Both the position numbers and the translations under genes were made by a program. Below are positions 25,505 through 35,586 of a stretch of DNA of 64,000 bases, piece by piece. The notes under the pieces were generated by a model, which did not search any database, was not told the DNA's origin, and saw nothing but the letters and a program-made list of their open reading frames with translations. This DNA comes from Aquabacterium sp. (lineage in GTDB: Bacteria > Pseudomonadota > Gammaproteobacteria > Burkholderiales > Burkholderiaceae_C), in assembly GCF_029946005.1 (NCBI RefSeq), contig NZ_JAQSDR010000002.1:1-64000 (forward strand). Reading direction: 5' to 3'. Every line of letters begins with the position of its first letter. Positions within the stretch are counted from its first letter, which is position 1.

Positions 25505-26527
25505 ATGTCTTGCCCTACCGGCCGCCACGCGCTCAGCGTGATGGCGGCGTTCGCGTCTGCCTTGAGTTTGCTGAGCGCCTGTTCTCAGACCAGCGCCGCC
25601 CAAGGCGATGGCCTGCGCCTGGCCACCTGGAACCTGGAGTGGCTGCTCACCCCCGCCGACCGAGCCGAGCTGGGCAGCCGGTGCGTGCGCCAGCAACCCC
25701 GCAGCGATGAGCACGCCTTGCCCTGCACACCGGGCAAGGCCCAGCCACCCACGCGCACCTCGGCCGACTTTGACGCCTTGGCCCGCACGGCCGAGCAACT
25801 GCGCGATGCGCTCAAGGCCGACGTCGTCGCCCTGCAGGAAGTGGATGGCGCCGGGGCCGCCCGCCAGGTGTTCCGCCAAGGCTGGAAGCTGGACTGCTTC
25901 GTGAACCGCGCCCACCCGCAAAAGGTGGGCTTCGCCATCCGCGAAGGCACCCCCTACCGCTGCAATGGCGACCTGGGCGCCTTGGACATCGACGGCAGCA
26001 CCCGCGCTGGCGCCGACATGACGCTCTACCCCGGCACCCCCCGCGAGGTGCGCCTGCTGTCCGTGCATTTGAAGAGCGGTTGCTTCAACGGCAAGCTGGA
26101 CCGCCAGTTCGGGCCCTGCCAGAAGCTGCGTCAGCAGGTGCCTGTGCTGGAAGCTTGGGTCGATGCCCGCGTGCGCGAAGGCAAGGCCTTTGCCATCCTG
26201 GGCGACTTCAACCGACACCTGGACAAGGACGCTCACTATCCCGCCGGGCCGGATGAGTCCCAGCCCTTGAACCTGTTCAACGCCTTGAGCGACAACGAGC
26301 CGACGGGCGCCGTGCTGGTACGCGCCACTGAGGGCGCGAGCAGCATGCCCTGCAGTCAGGATGACCGCCACACGCGCTACATCGACGACATCCTGGTCAG
26401 CGAGTCACTGGCTGCGCGCGCGGCACAGAAGCAATTCACGCGGGTGCCCTTCGCTGCTGAGGACCAAGGGCGTTTGCTGTCAGATCACTGTCCGGTGGTC
26501 TACAGCTTGACTGGGTTGGGGCGCTGA
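25505..26527 (+). CDS. Endonuclease/exonuclease/phosphatase-family protein, putative lipoprotein
   Basis: LSLLSACS lipobox; LRLATWNLEWLL, VVALQEVDG, FAILGDFNRHL, LSDHCPV. Confidence 0.88.
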   Translation: MSCPTGRHALSVMAAFASALSLLSACSQTSAAQGDGLRLATWNLEWLLTPADRAELGSRCVRQQPRSDEHALPCTPGKAQPPTRTSADFDALARTAEQLRDALKADVVALQEVDGAGAARQVFRQGWKLDCFVNRAHPQKVGFAIREGTPYRCNGDLGALDIDGSTRAGADMTLYPGTPREVRLLSVHLKSGCFNGKLDRQFGPCQKLRQQVPVLEAWVDARVREGKAFAILGDFNRHLDKDAHYPAGPDESQPLNLFNALSDNEPTGAVLVRATEGASSMPCSQDDRHTRYIDDILVSESLAARAAQKQFTRVPFAAEDQGRLLSDHCPVVYSLTGLGR

Positions 26528-26646
26528 TGCGGTCGTGACGTTTGAAGCTTGCTGCGCTTTTGGTGGGGAGCGCGGGGCGCGGGCTGGGGCGGTCTCCGGC
26601 AGGGCTTCGGCTTGGTGGTCCCGCTGTTAGCGGGACTGCCTTGCGA

Positions 26647-27040
26647 TGCTCGTGCCGAGGTGGGGCCGTGGAACTCACTGCGCGGATTTCATCCGCTTCG
26701 TTCAAACAACCACGGCCGGTCAGATGTTGATGCACGCTGTCGCGTGCCCACCTTGGCACTCCGCTTCTCAGCACCAAGCCAGGCGCCCTGCCGGAGACCG
26801 CCCCAGCCCTTGTGCCGCCCCGCTGGTGGCGTGCCACGGTTCCTTTTTCGTGCTGCGCCACCAGCGAGGCGATCAGGGATGAGTCGGTGGCTGGCAGGGC
26901 GACGTCGGGGGCGTCGAGGAGCGCAGGGGTGAGGTGGGCGCGCGAAGTGCGCTTCGTCAACTGACTTGCTGTGGCTGTTTGAGCGCAGCGGCCATCAGGC
27001 CGCGCAGCGAGTTCCACAGCACCACCTCGACCCGAGCACC
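26647..27040. repeat. Intergenic palindromic repeat element (long imperfect inverted repeats)
   Basis: Arm 26647-26724 (TGCTCGTGCCGAGGTGGGGCCGTGGAACTCACTGCGCGG...TTCAAACAACCACGGC) matches the reverse complement of 26957-27040 (TGCTCGGGTCGAGGTGGTGCTGTGGAACTCGCTGCGCGG...CTCAAACAGCCACAGC). Confidence 0.75.
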
Positions 27041-27137
27041 GCAGAGCAGTCCGCCGCAAAGCGGTGGACCGCCACCATCGGAGCCCTGCCAGCCACCGGC
27101 GATTCCCAGCCTCGCGTTCCCCGGCAAAGCGCTTGAA

Positions 27138-27881
27138 TCAGGCCTTGCCTTGGCTCGCCACCGCAGCCGCCGCCTTCGCGATTGAATCAGCATCGCCCAG
27201 GTAGTAACTCTTGATCGGCTTCAGATCAGCGTCCAGCTCATACACCAGCGGGATGCCGTTGGGGATGTTCAGGCCCACGATCTCGTCATCGCCGATGTTG
27301 TCCAGGTACTTGACCAGGGCGCGGATGCTGTTGCCGTGCGCCGCCACCACAAGGCGCTGGCCCGACTTGATGGCCGGGGCCATGGCCTCGTTCCAGAAGG
27401 GCAGCACGCGCTCCACCGTGTCTTTCAGGCATTCGGTCAGCGGGATCTGCTCGGGCTTGAGCTTGCTGTAGCGGATGTCCTGGCGTTGCCCGCGCGGGTC
27501 GTTGGCGTCAAGCTCAGGCGGCGGCGTGTCATAGCTGCGGCGCCACACCAGCACTTGCTCGTCGCCGTACTGCTTGGCGGTTTCGCCCTTGTTCAGGCCC
27601 TGCAGGCCACCATAGTGGCGCTCGTTCAGGCGCCAGGAGTTGACCACGGGCAGCCAGGGGCGGTCCATCTCGTCCAGCGTGTGCCACAAGGTATGGATGG
27701 CGCGCTTGAGCACCGAGGTGTAGGCCACGTCGAATTCGTAGCCCTCGGCTTTGAGCAAACGCCCGGCCTGTTTGGCCTGTTCGACGCCCGTGGGGGTCAG
27801 GTCCACATCGGTCCAGCCGGTGAAACGGTTTTCGAGGTTCCAGGTGGATTCGCCATGGCGAATCAGCACAAGCTTGTACAT
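27138..27881 (-). CDS. gpmA: 2,3-bisphosphoglycerate-dependent phosphoglycerate mutase
   Basis: [32 protein letters not shown]. Confidence 0.98.
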   Translation of the reverse strand: MYKLVLIRHGESTWNLENRFTGWTDVDLTPTGVEQAKQAGRLLKAEGYEFDVAYTSVLKRAIHTLWHTLDEMDRPWLPVVNSWRLNERHYGGLQGLNKGETAKQYGDEQVLVWRRSYDTPPPELDANDPRGQRQDIRYSKLKPEQIPLTECLKDTVERVLPFWNEAMAPAIKSGQRLVVAAHGNSIRALVKYLDNIGDDEIVGLNIPNGIPLVYELDADLKPIKSYYLGDADSIAKAAAAVASQGKA

Positions 27882-27957
27882 GGCTTCAAGTCCGGTCGCG
27901 TAAAGGGAGTCGGAGATTATAAAATCCCATGTTTGCTACCCACACGAAAGATTTTCC

Positions 27958-28368
27958 ATGAGCTATCTGCTTGAGAACTGGTACTGGCTTGTCGCAGCCT
28001 TGGCCTCCGGGGGCCTGCTGTTGTGGCCCCAGATCAAGGGCGGCGCCAATGGTGGCCTGACGCCCGCGAACGCGGTGCACCTGATCAACCGCGAAAAAGC
28101 CCAGGTGATTGATGTGTGCGATGCAGCCGAATTCGCCGCTGGCCACGTGGTGGGCGCCAAGAACATCCCCCTGGACACCCTGGCCGACAAGGTCAAAGGC
28201 CTGCCCGGCAACAAAACCACCCCCCTGGTGGTGGTGTGCGCCACCGGCGCCCGCAGCACCAAGGCCGTGGCCCAGCTCAAAACCATGGGCTACGAGAAGG
28301 CCCAGGTGCTGGCCGGTGGCCTGAAAGCTTGGCGTGAAGCCAACCTGCCGGTCGAGAAATCGGCCTGA
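27958..28368 (+). CDS. Rhodanese-like protein
   Basis: N-terminal TM; VIDVCDAAEFAAGHVVGAKNIPL, VVVCATGARSTKA. Confidence 0.93.
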   Translation: MSYLLENWYWLVAALASGGLLLWPQIKGGANGGLTPANAVHLINREKAQVIDVCDAAEFAAGHVVGAKNIPLDTLADKVKGLPGNKTTPLVVVCATGARSTKAVAQLKTMGYEKAQVLAGGLKAWREANLPVEKSA

Positions 28369-28472
28369 TGCCACACAAGGGGCGCCCGGTGGGTGACCCC
28401 ACAGATCAGACGGTCATGCCAAGCGCAGGACAATGTCACCTGGATTGAACTCAAGCCTTAAGCCGAGCCGCC

Positions 28473-28730
28473 ATGCAAGCCGTCAAGATGTACACCACCC
28501 AGGTCTGTCCCTACTGCATCCGGGCCAAGATGCTGCTCAAGCAGCGCGGTGTCGAGCACATCCAAGAAATCCGCGTCGACCAGGACCCGGTGCAGCGCCA
28601 GCACATGATGGACATCACGGGCCAGCGCACCGTGCCGCAGATCTTCATTGGCGACACCCACGTGGGCGGCTGCGACGATTTGATGGCCCTGGACCACCGA
28701 GGCGGTTTGATGCCTTTGCTGGCCGCCTGA
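28473..28730 (+). CDS. grxC: Glutaredoxin 3
   Basis: VKMYTTQVCPYCIRAKMLLKQRGV; TVPQIFIGDTHVGGCDD. Confidence 0.97.
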   Translation: MQAVKMYTTQVCPYCIRAKMLLKQRGVEHIQEIRVDQDPVQRQHMMDITGQRTVPQIFIGDTHVGGCDDLMALDHRGGLMPLLAA

Positions 28731-28820
28731 AGCCTCACCCCTCACCTGAGGGGGTGCAGGGAGAAGGGCCGCCGTGCCTAGGGAATCCACGGGATGCCGT
28801 GAACCACCCAGGGCGTGAAT

Positions 28821-28841
28821 ATAGTTCTACTGTATAACTAT
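28821..28841. promoter_or_regulatory. Near-perfect 21-bp palindrome upstream of the lipase gene
   Basis: ATAGTTcTACtGTAtAACTAT, ending 12 nt before the lipase ATG. Confidence 0.5.
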
Positions 28842-28853
28842 CTCACACCCACC

Positions 28854-29777
28854 ATGCGCAGCTCCTCCCAAACCTTCTCCGCCGTGGCACTGGCCACCGG
28901 CCTGTTCTGCGGCGCCGTCTCCTCGGCCCATGCCGGGCTGTTCGGTCCCAAGCCCACCGAGGCGCAAACGCGCTACCCCATCGTGCTGGTGCACGGCCTG
29001 ATGGGCTTTGACGACATCCTGGGCCTGGACTACTTCTACCAAATCCCCGCCGACCTGCGCAAGAACGGCGCCACCGTGCTGGTGGCCAAGGTCTCGGCCG
29101 TCAACGACAACGATGTGCGCGGCGAACAATTGCTCAAGCAACTCAAGGAATGGCAGGCCGCCAAGGGCTACACCAAGTTCAACCTGATCGGCCACAGCCA
29201 GGGCGGCCCCACGGCACGCTATGCCGCCGGCATCGCGCCCGGATTGATCGCCAGTGTGACCACGGTGGGCTCGCCCCACACCATCCCGGTGGGTGGCCGC
29301 GTTGATGCCATCGGCACCTTGCTGAACAACTACGTGGGCGTGGTTTCCTTCCTGGGCAATTTCGTGGACTGGGCTTCCGGCCACAAAGATCTGCCGGTTG
29401 ACGAAGTCGCCCTGAAAGCCTGGTCCGAGAACACCGCCGCCTTCAACGCGCGCTTCCCCGCCGGCATGCCCGCCACACCGTGCGCCAGCGGCCCGGCACT
29501 GGCCAGCAATGGCGTGATCTATTACTCGGCCACGGGCAACGTGCCCAAGACCAATGCCTGGGACCCGGCCGACTTGCTGATGGCCGCCGGTGACGTCCCC
29601 AGCGATGGCCTGGTGGGGGTGTGTTCAGCCGCCTGGGGGCAGGTGCTGCGCAACGACTACCCCTGGAACCACTTCGATGAAGTCAACCAGGTTTTGGGTT
29701 TGATGGGCAAGGGCGCCCCCGACCCGGTCGCTTTCTACCGCCAGCAGGCGGCCCGGTTGAAGCTTCAAGGCCTGTGA
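28854..29777 (+). CDS. Secreted triacylglycerol lipase
   Basis: Signal peptide; YPIVLVHGLMGFDDILGLDYFYQIP; NLIGHSQGG. Confidence 0.92.
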   Translation: MRSSSQTFSAVALATGLFCGAVSSAHAGLFGPKPTEAQTRYPIVLVHGLMGFDDILGLDYFYQIPADLRKNGATVLVAKVSAVNDNDVRGEQLLKQLKEWQAAKGYTKFNLIGHSQGGPTARYAAGIAPGLIASVTTVGSPHTIPVGGRVDAIGTLLNNYVGVVSFLGNFVDWASGHKDLPVDEVALKAWSENTAAFNARFPAGMPATPCASGPALASNGVIYYSATGNVPKTNAWDPADLLMAAGDVPSDGLVGVCSAAWGQVLRNDYPWNHFDEVNQVLGLMGKGAPDPVAFYRQQAARLKLQGL

Positions 29778-29806
29778 TCCCACAGGCCTGAAACCACAAA
29801 CTGTCT

Positions 29807-31858
29807 TTACTTCAGAGCACTGCGGGGCACCAAAGGCAACACCAGGCTGGAGGGCCGACTTGGGTCGTTGTAGATGGTGCTCACGTTGCCATTGGCCTTC
29901 AGCTGCTGCGGCGTGGGCCAGATGCCCTGAGCCTGGTTGCTGGCGCTGATGGCAATGCGCAGCTTGTGGCCCTTGCGGATCAAGGCGGCGGCAGGGAAGA
30001 CTTCCACAGGCACCAGCATGGCCTGGCCAGGCACCACAGCTTGTTTGGCGGCCATGGTGAACGGGTGCCAAGGCTGGACCATCACGCCCTTGATGTAGCG
30101 CGAGCGGCTGGTGTCCACCGCGCGGTGGCTGGCAGACTGCAAGCCGGTCGAGATGGGCGTGGCATTGCCCCACACATCCACGTCATCGATGCGAACCGCC
30201 ACAGCCGCTTCGGTGTTCGTGGCCGACATCCAGATGTCCGCCTGCATGGGGCCGTTGATGTACATGTCTTCGGTCAAGGGCGCCGTTTGATAGATCAGCG
30301 CCTTCTGCGCTTTCTCGACGGTGTTGCTGTTGGTGTAGCACAGCTTGGGCAACAAGCCGCCAATGCCCAGTGACCACTGCACATAGCTGGACGAGCAATC
30401 GCTGCCATCGTTCAAGGTCACCTTGGCCTGCACGGTCTTGCCGGTGTCGCTGGCGCTGTAGGTGACCACAGCACCCGTGGGCTCGGCGATGGTGTGGCTG
30501 GCCTCAGGCCAGAACGGCGCCTGGGTGGTCAACTTCATGCTGCCGCGCAGGTAATAGCGCTGCGGGGTGACCTGGGGATGCGGCCAGTCGGTGGTGCTGG
30601 CAAAGCGCTTGCCCAAGATGCCGTAGCCCTCCACGTACTGCGTGACGTTGGGCAAGGCAGCGGCGCCCACGTTCATGCCACGCAGGTATTGGTCGAACCA
30701 CTGCAGCATCAAAAACTTGGTGGGAGGTGCGCCATTGGCCGTGCTGTCGTTCTCATCCTTCTGAGCGTTCAGCACCGCCTGAACGTGCGCGCCCGGCACG
30801 ATCAGCAGCTTGGTGGTGACCTGGTTCTTCAGTTGCTCATAGAGCAGGGGCTCGTCGCGCTGGAAGATGTCGTTCGAGCCCCCCACGATGAAGGTGGGCA
30901 CCTTGATGCGGGCCGCTTTTTCCAAAGGCGAACGGGTCGACCAGAAGTCGCCGTCGTCGGTGGCATAGCCCGTCAGGCCACTCACGGCGCGGTCGACGGT
31001 GGGCAGGTACCAGCTGTCGATGGCCGCGATGTGTTCCTGGTTGGCGGCTTCGATCTGCGTGGCGAAGGTGGGGTGCAGGCTCTTGGCGATGTCGTTCTGC
31101 ACGCTCAGCGACTGCGTCAGGGGCAACCACAGGCTGATGAACTGGGCGTTGAGCAAACCACCCACACCCACCGTTCCGCGGTAAGCGTCGCCCATGGGCA
31201 CTTGGGCAAACACGGCCTTCACGGCGGGGTTTTGCTGCTCGGCGGTGAACAAGCTGGTGATGCCCAGGTAGGACGTGCCCGCCAGGCCCAGGTTGCCGTT
31301 GAACCAAGGTTGCTTGGTCACCCACTCGACCGCTTCGCCATAGGCGGCCTGTTCGGCCGCGCCCAGCAGGGCACCTTGCCCGTCGGACATGCCGGAGCCC
31401 AGCACATCGACCGCGACCGAAATGTAGCCGCGCTTGATCATGAACTCATCTTTGCCACCCACCAGCAAGGTGTTGCCGGTCACGGCAAAGCCGCCCAGCA
31501 GTTGGCCCAGGTCAATGCGGTAGGCCGTTTGCGTCAGGACCGCGGGGAAGGCGCCAGGCACGGGAACGCCATTGCCATCGGCGGGCACGGAGACCAGCAC
31601 CGCCAGCTTTTGACCATTCTTCATCGTGATGAACTGCAGCGGCAGGGTGACGGCCTTGGCATGTTCTTCAGCGCGCGAATAATCCTTCCAAGCCCCACTG
31701 GCATTGGCCGTGACCGCCGTGTTGGTCTGGCTCAGGCTGCCCCGCGTGCCCAGGGTGGTCGTGGTCGCAGCCAAGGCGTTGGTGACGCCAGCGGTGAGAA
31801 GGACGGCGGCCAGACTGCTGAGTGCGAAGGCGCGCACGCCCTGGTTGGATCGTTGCAT
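29807..31858 (-). CDS. CocE/NonD-family (X-Pro dipeptidyl-peptidase S15) hydrolase, secreted
   Basis: RGYISVAVDVLGSGMSDG, WFNGNLGLAGTSYLG; C-terminal jelly-roll-like region. Confidence 0.88.
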   Translation of the reverse strand: MQRSNQGVRAFALSSLAAVLLTAGVTNALAATTTTLGTRGSLSQTNTAVTANASGAWKDYSRAEEHAKAVTLPLQFITMKNGQKLAVLVSVPADGNGVPVPGAFPAVLTQTAYRIDLGQLLGGFAVTGNTLLVGGKDEFMIKRGYISVAVDVLGSGMSDGQGALLGAAEQAAYGEAVEWVTKQPWFNGNLGLAGTSYLGITSLFTAEQQNPAVKAVFAQVPMGDAYRGTVGVGGLLNAQFISLWLPLTQSLSVQNDIAKSLHPTFATQIEAANQEHIAAIDSWYLPTVDRAVSGLTGYATDDGDFWSTRSPLEKAARIKVPTFIVGGSNDIFQRDEPLLYEQLKNQVTTKLLIVPGAHVQAVLNAQKDENDSTANGAPPTKFLMLQWFDQYLRGMNVGAAALPNVTQYVEGYGILGKRFASTTDWPHPQVTPQRYYLRGSMKLTTQAPFWPEASHTIAEPTGAVVTYSASDTGKTVQAKVTLNDGSDCSSSYVQWSLGIGGLLPKLCYTNSNTVEKAQKALIYQTAPLTEDMYINGPMQADIWMSATNTEAAVAVRIDDVDVWGNATPISTGLQSASHRAVDTSRSRYIKGVMVQPWHPFTMAAKQAVVPGQAMLVPVEVFPAAALIRKGHKLRIAISASNQAQGIWPTPQQLKANGNVSTIYNDPSRPSSLVLPLVPRSALK

Positions 31859-32037
31859 GGTGGGGTCTCCTGTTTGGATCCGACAAGCCTAGGGTCCACC
31901 AGCACCGCCCGCATTGTCCCAATCGGCCACTTATTGACCATCAGCAGCGCGTTCTAGGGAAAGCCCCGACCGCGATTTGCGCATTGCTGCATGGAAAACC
32001 CCCAGACTGCTGCCTACCTTGCCAGCACCCGTGCCTC

Positions 32038-33054
32038 ATGCGAATTTCCCCCCTCAATCTAAAAATCCTGGCCTACGTCCTCGAAGTGGAAGGCTTCAAC
32101 TCTGAGGCTGCCCTGCAGCGGTGTGGCATCGAATCGGCCGACGATCTGCAAGAGGAAGGCGCTTGGGTTCCCTTGGAACTGTTTGACCGGCTGATGGCCG
32201 CCGTCATCGAGGAGACGGGCGACGCGGCCTTTGGCCTGGTGGCGGGCAAGAGCATCGCGCTGATGCGCTATGGCGTGCTCACGCCCTTGGTGCTGGCCAC
32301 GCCCTGCCTTCGGCAGATGCTCGACGACATCCGCCGCTTTGCCGTGCTGGCCCTCGAACGGTCTGAGGTGGAACTGGCAGAGAGCGGGGCCACTGCCCGC
32401 CTGGTGGTGCAGCCCGCGGTTCAAAACGGCTTGAGCCGACACTTTCGCCTGGAGCAGGTGGCCACCAGTTCCATTCAGATGCTGAGATTCGCGGGCGCAA
32501 GCCATGCCGACATCCACCACGTCACCTTTCCGCACACCCCCTCGCCCGAGCATGAACAACGCTATGCGGCCACCTTTGGCCAGCGCCTCAGCTTTGGTCA
32601 AAAGGAATGTGCGATCACCTTCAACGCCTCCTTGCTGGACACGAAGCTGCCCACCCACGACCCAGTCGCCTACGTGGCCGCCAAAACGCGCGCCGACTCG
32701 CTGTTAGCCGCGATGAAAGCGGGCTCCGACATGGCGAACACGGTGCGTGCCTGGTTGCTGAGCGCGTTCCCCAAGCAGCCCACCGTGGCGGAAACCGCCG
32801 AGCATTTGGGCTTGAGCGAGCGCAGCTTTCGCAGGCACTTGAGCCTGCTCGACACGACACACGCCGAGCTGTCCCAGGAGTGCCAACGCCTGACGGCCCA
32901 ACGCCTGCTGGCCGAGGGCAAGCTGCCCCTCAAGCAGATCGCGGACGCGTTGGGTTTCTCATCGGTGCACAGCTTTCACCGCGCCTTCAGAAGGTGGTCG
33001 GGCCTGACGCCGTCGGATTGGCGTGAAAGCCGGGGCGGCAAGCCCACGCGCTGA
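32038..33054 (+). CDS. AraC-family transcriptional regulator
   Basis: C-terminal HTH AEHLGLSERSFRRHLSLLDTTHAEL...LPLKQIADALGFSSVHSFHRAFRRWSGLTPSDWR. Confidence 0.92.
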   Translation: MRISPLNLKILAYVLEVEGFNSEAALQRCGIESADDLQEEGAWVPLELFDRLMAAVIEETGDAAFGLVAGKSIALMRYGVLTPLVLATPCLRQMLDDIRRFAVLALERSEVELAESGATARLVVQPAVQNGLSRHFRLEQVATSSIQMLRFAGASHADIHHVTFPHTPSPEHEQRYAATFGQRLSFGQKECAITFNASLLDTKLPTHDPVAYVAAKTRADSLLAAMKAGSDMANTVRAWLLSAFPKQPTVAETAEHLGLSERSFRRHLSLLDTTHAELSQECQRLTAQRLLAEGKLPLKQIADALGFSSVHSFHRAFRRWSGLTPSDWRESRGGKPTR

Positions 33055-33239
33055 TCGCAGACAAGCGCCTGGGCTTGCTTGCAGCACTGCCCCAGACGGC
33101 CAAGTATTGACCGACGGCATGCGCTCAAGGGTTTAGCCCATGCAGCCCCAAACATGGCATCAACATACTGAAAAGCTTCCCTGGCAGTTGGCCCGTCGAC
33201 GCCCTGAGCTCGGCGCGAATCCACCATCGAGAAGCAATC

Positions 33240-34754
33240 ATGATCACGCTACTTCAACGTTGGTACTCAAGCCCCACGCTTCAGCTCACTGCTGCCATGC
33301 TGGCCGTTCTTTACTGCCTGACCTGTGCGGCCGTCGCCGCCGAAGACCACGCCACCGATGTCAACATCGCCGTGCCCCCCGCACTGTGCGGGCCAGGCTC
33401 GCGGCCAGAAACAGGCCTGCAAGGCCAAGTGCCACTCCAAGACCGGCTCAACGGCCGCAGCCGTCAAGGCTATGCCTGCAACCTGGAACTGGTCGGCCAA
33501 TACCAAGGCGAAGGCTCGGCCACCATCAGCGCCGTGGGTGGCCATTGCGCCTACATGGCCACGTCGTACGCAGGGCGCGCGCTCAAGAAATCACCCGGCG
33601 TGCAAGTCATCGACGTGTCCGATCCGTCCAAGCCCAGCCTGGTTCGGGCATTGGCCACCCGCGCTTTCGAGTACGGAACCTGGGAGTCACTGAAGGTCAA
33701 TGATGCCGGGACGATGCTGGCAGGGGCCGGAGTTGGCGGAGGCCTCGGCGTTGGCAAGCTCGACCTCTATGACATCACCGATTGCGCCAACCCGAAGTTG
33801 CTCAACAGTTCGGCACAAGGCGACTCTCTGCCCGTGAACAACATTGCCCATGAGGGTGAATGGTCGCCCGACGGCAGAACCTACTGGACCTCAGGCCTGG
33901 CGGCAGGCGCCCTGACGGCCATCGACGTGAACAACCCCACCAAGCCCAGAACCATCTATTTCGGCGGCTCCACCATCTTTGTCAACCATGGCATGTCCTT
34001 CAATGCCGATGGCACGCGCTTGTACATGGCCAGCATCTTCCCTGCAGGCATCGTGATCCTCGATGTCAGCGACATCCAGAACCGCAAAGCCTCGGCCCCA
34101 CGGGTCAGGCAGATCGCCAAGGTCACCTGGAAGGACGGCTCCACCACGCAACGGGCGGTACCCGCCACGATCAAGGGCCGCCCCTACCTGATCGCCATCG
34201 ACGAACTCGGGGCTGAGAAATCGGGCGGCGGCATTCGCTTCATTGACATTTCAGATGAGCGAAATCCGATCATCGTCTCGCACATCCGGCTGGCGATTCA
34301 GCTGAAAGAAAATTTCGAGACCACCAAGCAAGACAGCGCTGGCAATGGCATCTTCAAGTACGACGCGCACTACTGCGCCCTTGATCGCCAGGTCGAGCCC
34401 ACGGCACTGGCTTGTGGCTATTTCCAATCCGGCATCCGGGTGTTTGACATCCGCGACCCGTTCAAGCCCAAGGAAATCGCCTACTTCAACCCACCCGCCC
34501 AGACCGGCAAGAACGCGCTGTTGCCGGGCTCGGACCACGCGGGCTCGCCTGTGTTTGGCAGCATCCTGGGCAACAGGATCACGGACCCAGCCTTGCTGCA
34601 GGTCCAGGCCAGCAAGAGCAAGCTGCCAGACCTGACCGCCGACTGGTGCTCATCGGCACCGCAGTTCGTCAATGGCCAGCTGTGGACGACCTGCAACGAC
34701 AACGGCTTCATGGTCCTCAAGTTCACCAATGGCATCTACCCGCTCACCCGTTGA
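33240..34754 (+). CDS. LVIVD-repeat beta-propeller protein, secreted
   Basis: Signal peptide; repeats VQVIDVSDPSKPSLVRAL, LYDITDCANPKLL, VFDIRDPFKPKEIAYF. Confidence 0.85.
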   Translation: MITLLQRWYSSPTLQLTAAMLAVLYCLTCAAVAAEDHATDVNIAVPPALCGPGSRPETGLQGQVPLQDRLNGRSRQGYACNLELVGQYQGEGSATISAVGGHCAYMATSYAGRALKKSPGVQVIDVSDPSKPSLVRALATRAFEYGTWESLKVNDAGTMLAGAGVGGGLGVGKLDLYDITDCANPKLLNSSAQGDSLPVNNIAHEGEWSPDGRTYWTSGLAAGALTAIDVNNPTKPRTIYFGGSTIFVNHGMSFNADGTRLYMASIFPAGIVILDVSDIQNRKASAPRVRQIAKVTWKDGSTTQRAVPATIKGRPYLIAIDELGAEKSGGGIRFIDISDERNPIIVSHIRLAIQLKENFETTKQDSAGNGIFKYDAHYCALDRQVEPTALACGYFQSGIRVFDIRDPFKPKEIAYFNPPAQTGKNALLPGSDHAGSPVFGSILGNRITDPALLQVQASKSKLPDLTADWCSSAPQFVNGQLWTTCNDNGFMVLKFTNGIYPLTR

Positions 34755-35418
34755 AGGCGCATGGCGCAATGCCTGTGTGCTGATGGTTCTATTTGCAGCG
34801 GGCGCCGCCCCGCTCGTCGGCCATCACTGGCTGGGGCTGCCCGCTGCCAATGCCCCCACGGAGACAGCGCCCGCCCACCTTGCCCACGGCCCGGTCGACA
34901 TCGGATTCGCCCAGGACATGTCGGTGCACCACGAACAGGCATTGACCATGGCACGCATGGCCCTGGCGCAAGGATCGCCCCAGGTGCGGCTGCTGGCGCA
35001 AGGCATCATCAACCAGCAGTTGAAAGAGATCGGCTATCTGCAAGGCTGGCTGATGCTGTGGAATGCCCCCAGCGTCGCGGACTCGGGCGAGATGACTTGG
35101 ATGAGGACGGCCTATGCCCAGGCCCGTCAGCGCGTCCCGGCCTACGACCAGTTCATCGAGAGCTGCGCCCAGGGCCAGGGCATGCCCGGCTTGGCCACGC
35201 CCGTGGAGCTGGAAGCGCTTGAGGCCTTGTCCTTGCCAGACCAATTCGACCGGACCTTCCTGGCGTTGATGATCCGTCATCATCAGGGGGCCATCGTCAT
35301 GGCCCAGTTCACCTCCGAGCACGCGGCATCGGACATGGTTCGTGGCTTTGCCAAGGCCATCGCCGCCGAGCAGCTGCAGGAAATGTCTCAGATGCTGACG
35401 CTGCTGAGAGCCGGTTGA
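34729..35418 (+). CDS. DUF305 domain protein
   Basis: DIGFAQDMSVHHEQALTMARMAL...LALMIRHHQGAIVMAQ. Confidence 0.88.
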   Translation: MASTRSPVEGAWRNACVLMVLFAAGAAPLVGHHWLGLPAANAPTETAPAHLAHGPVDIGFAQDMSVHHEQALTMARMALAQGSPQVRLLAQGIINQQLKEIGYLQGWLMLWNAPSVADSGEMTWMRTAYAQARQRVPAYDQFIESCAQGQGMPGLATPVELEALEALSLPDQFDRTFLALMIRHHQGAIVMAQFTSEHAASDMVRGFAKAIAAEQLQEMSQMLTLLRAG

Positions 35419-35586
35419 GCACCCCGCCGGGTTGACCGCGCAGGCCAAAGATTCACCCTGGCCCGTCACTCAAGGGAAAACCCCTCGGCCCGACGCCCTG
35501 AACCGTGAGCGATCGCCCCCAAAATGCGCCCGACCATTGCAGCCAAAATGTCAGGCTGTGCGCATCGCTCTTTGCATCGGCTCACC

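Noticed and set aside
26542-27193. Several short ORFs inside the intergenic repeat
   Set aside because: Both strands and multiple frames open at once, no domain, and sequence explained by the palindromic repeat.
28739-28768. CACCCCTCA..TGAGGGGGTG hairpin after grxC as an intrinsic terminator
   Set aside because: Imperfect (bulged) stem and no T-tract.
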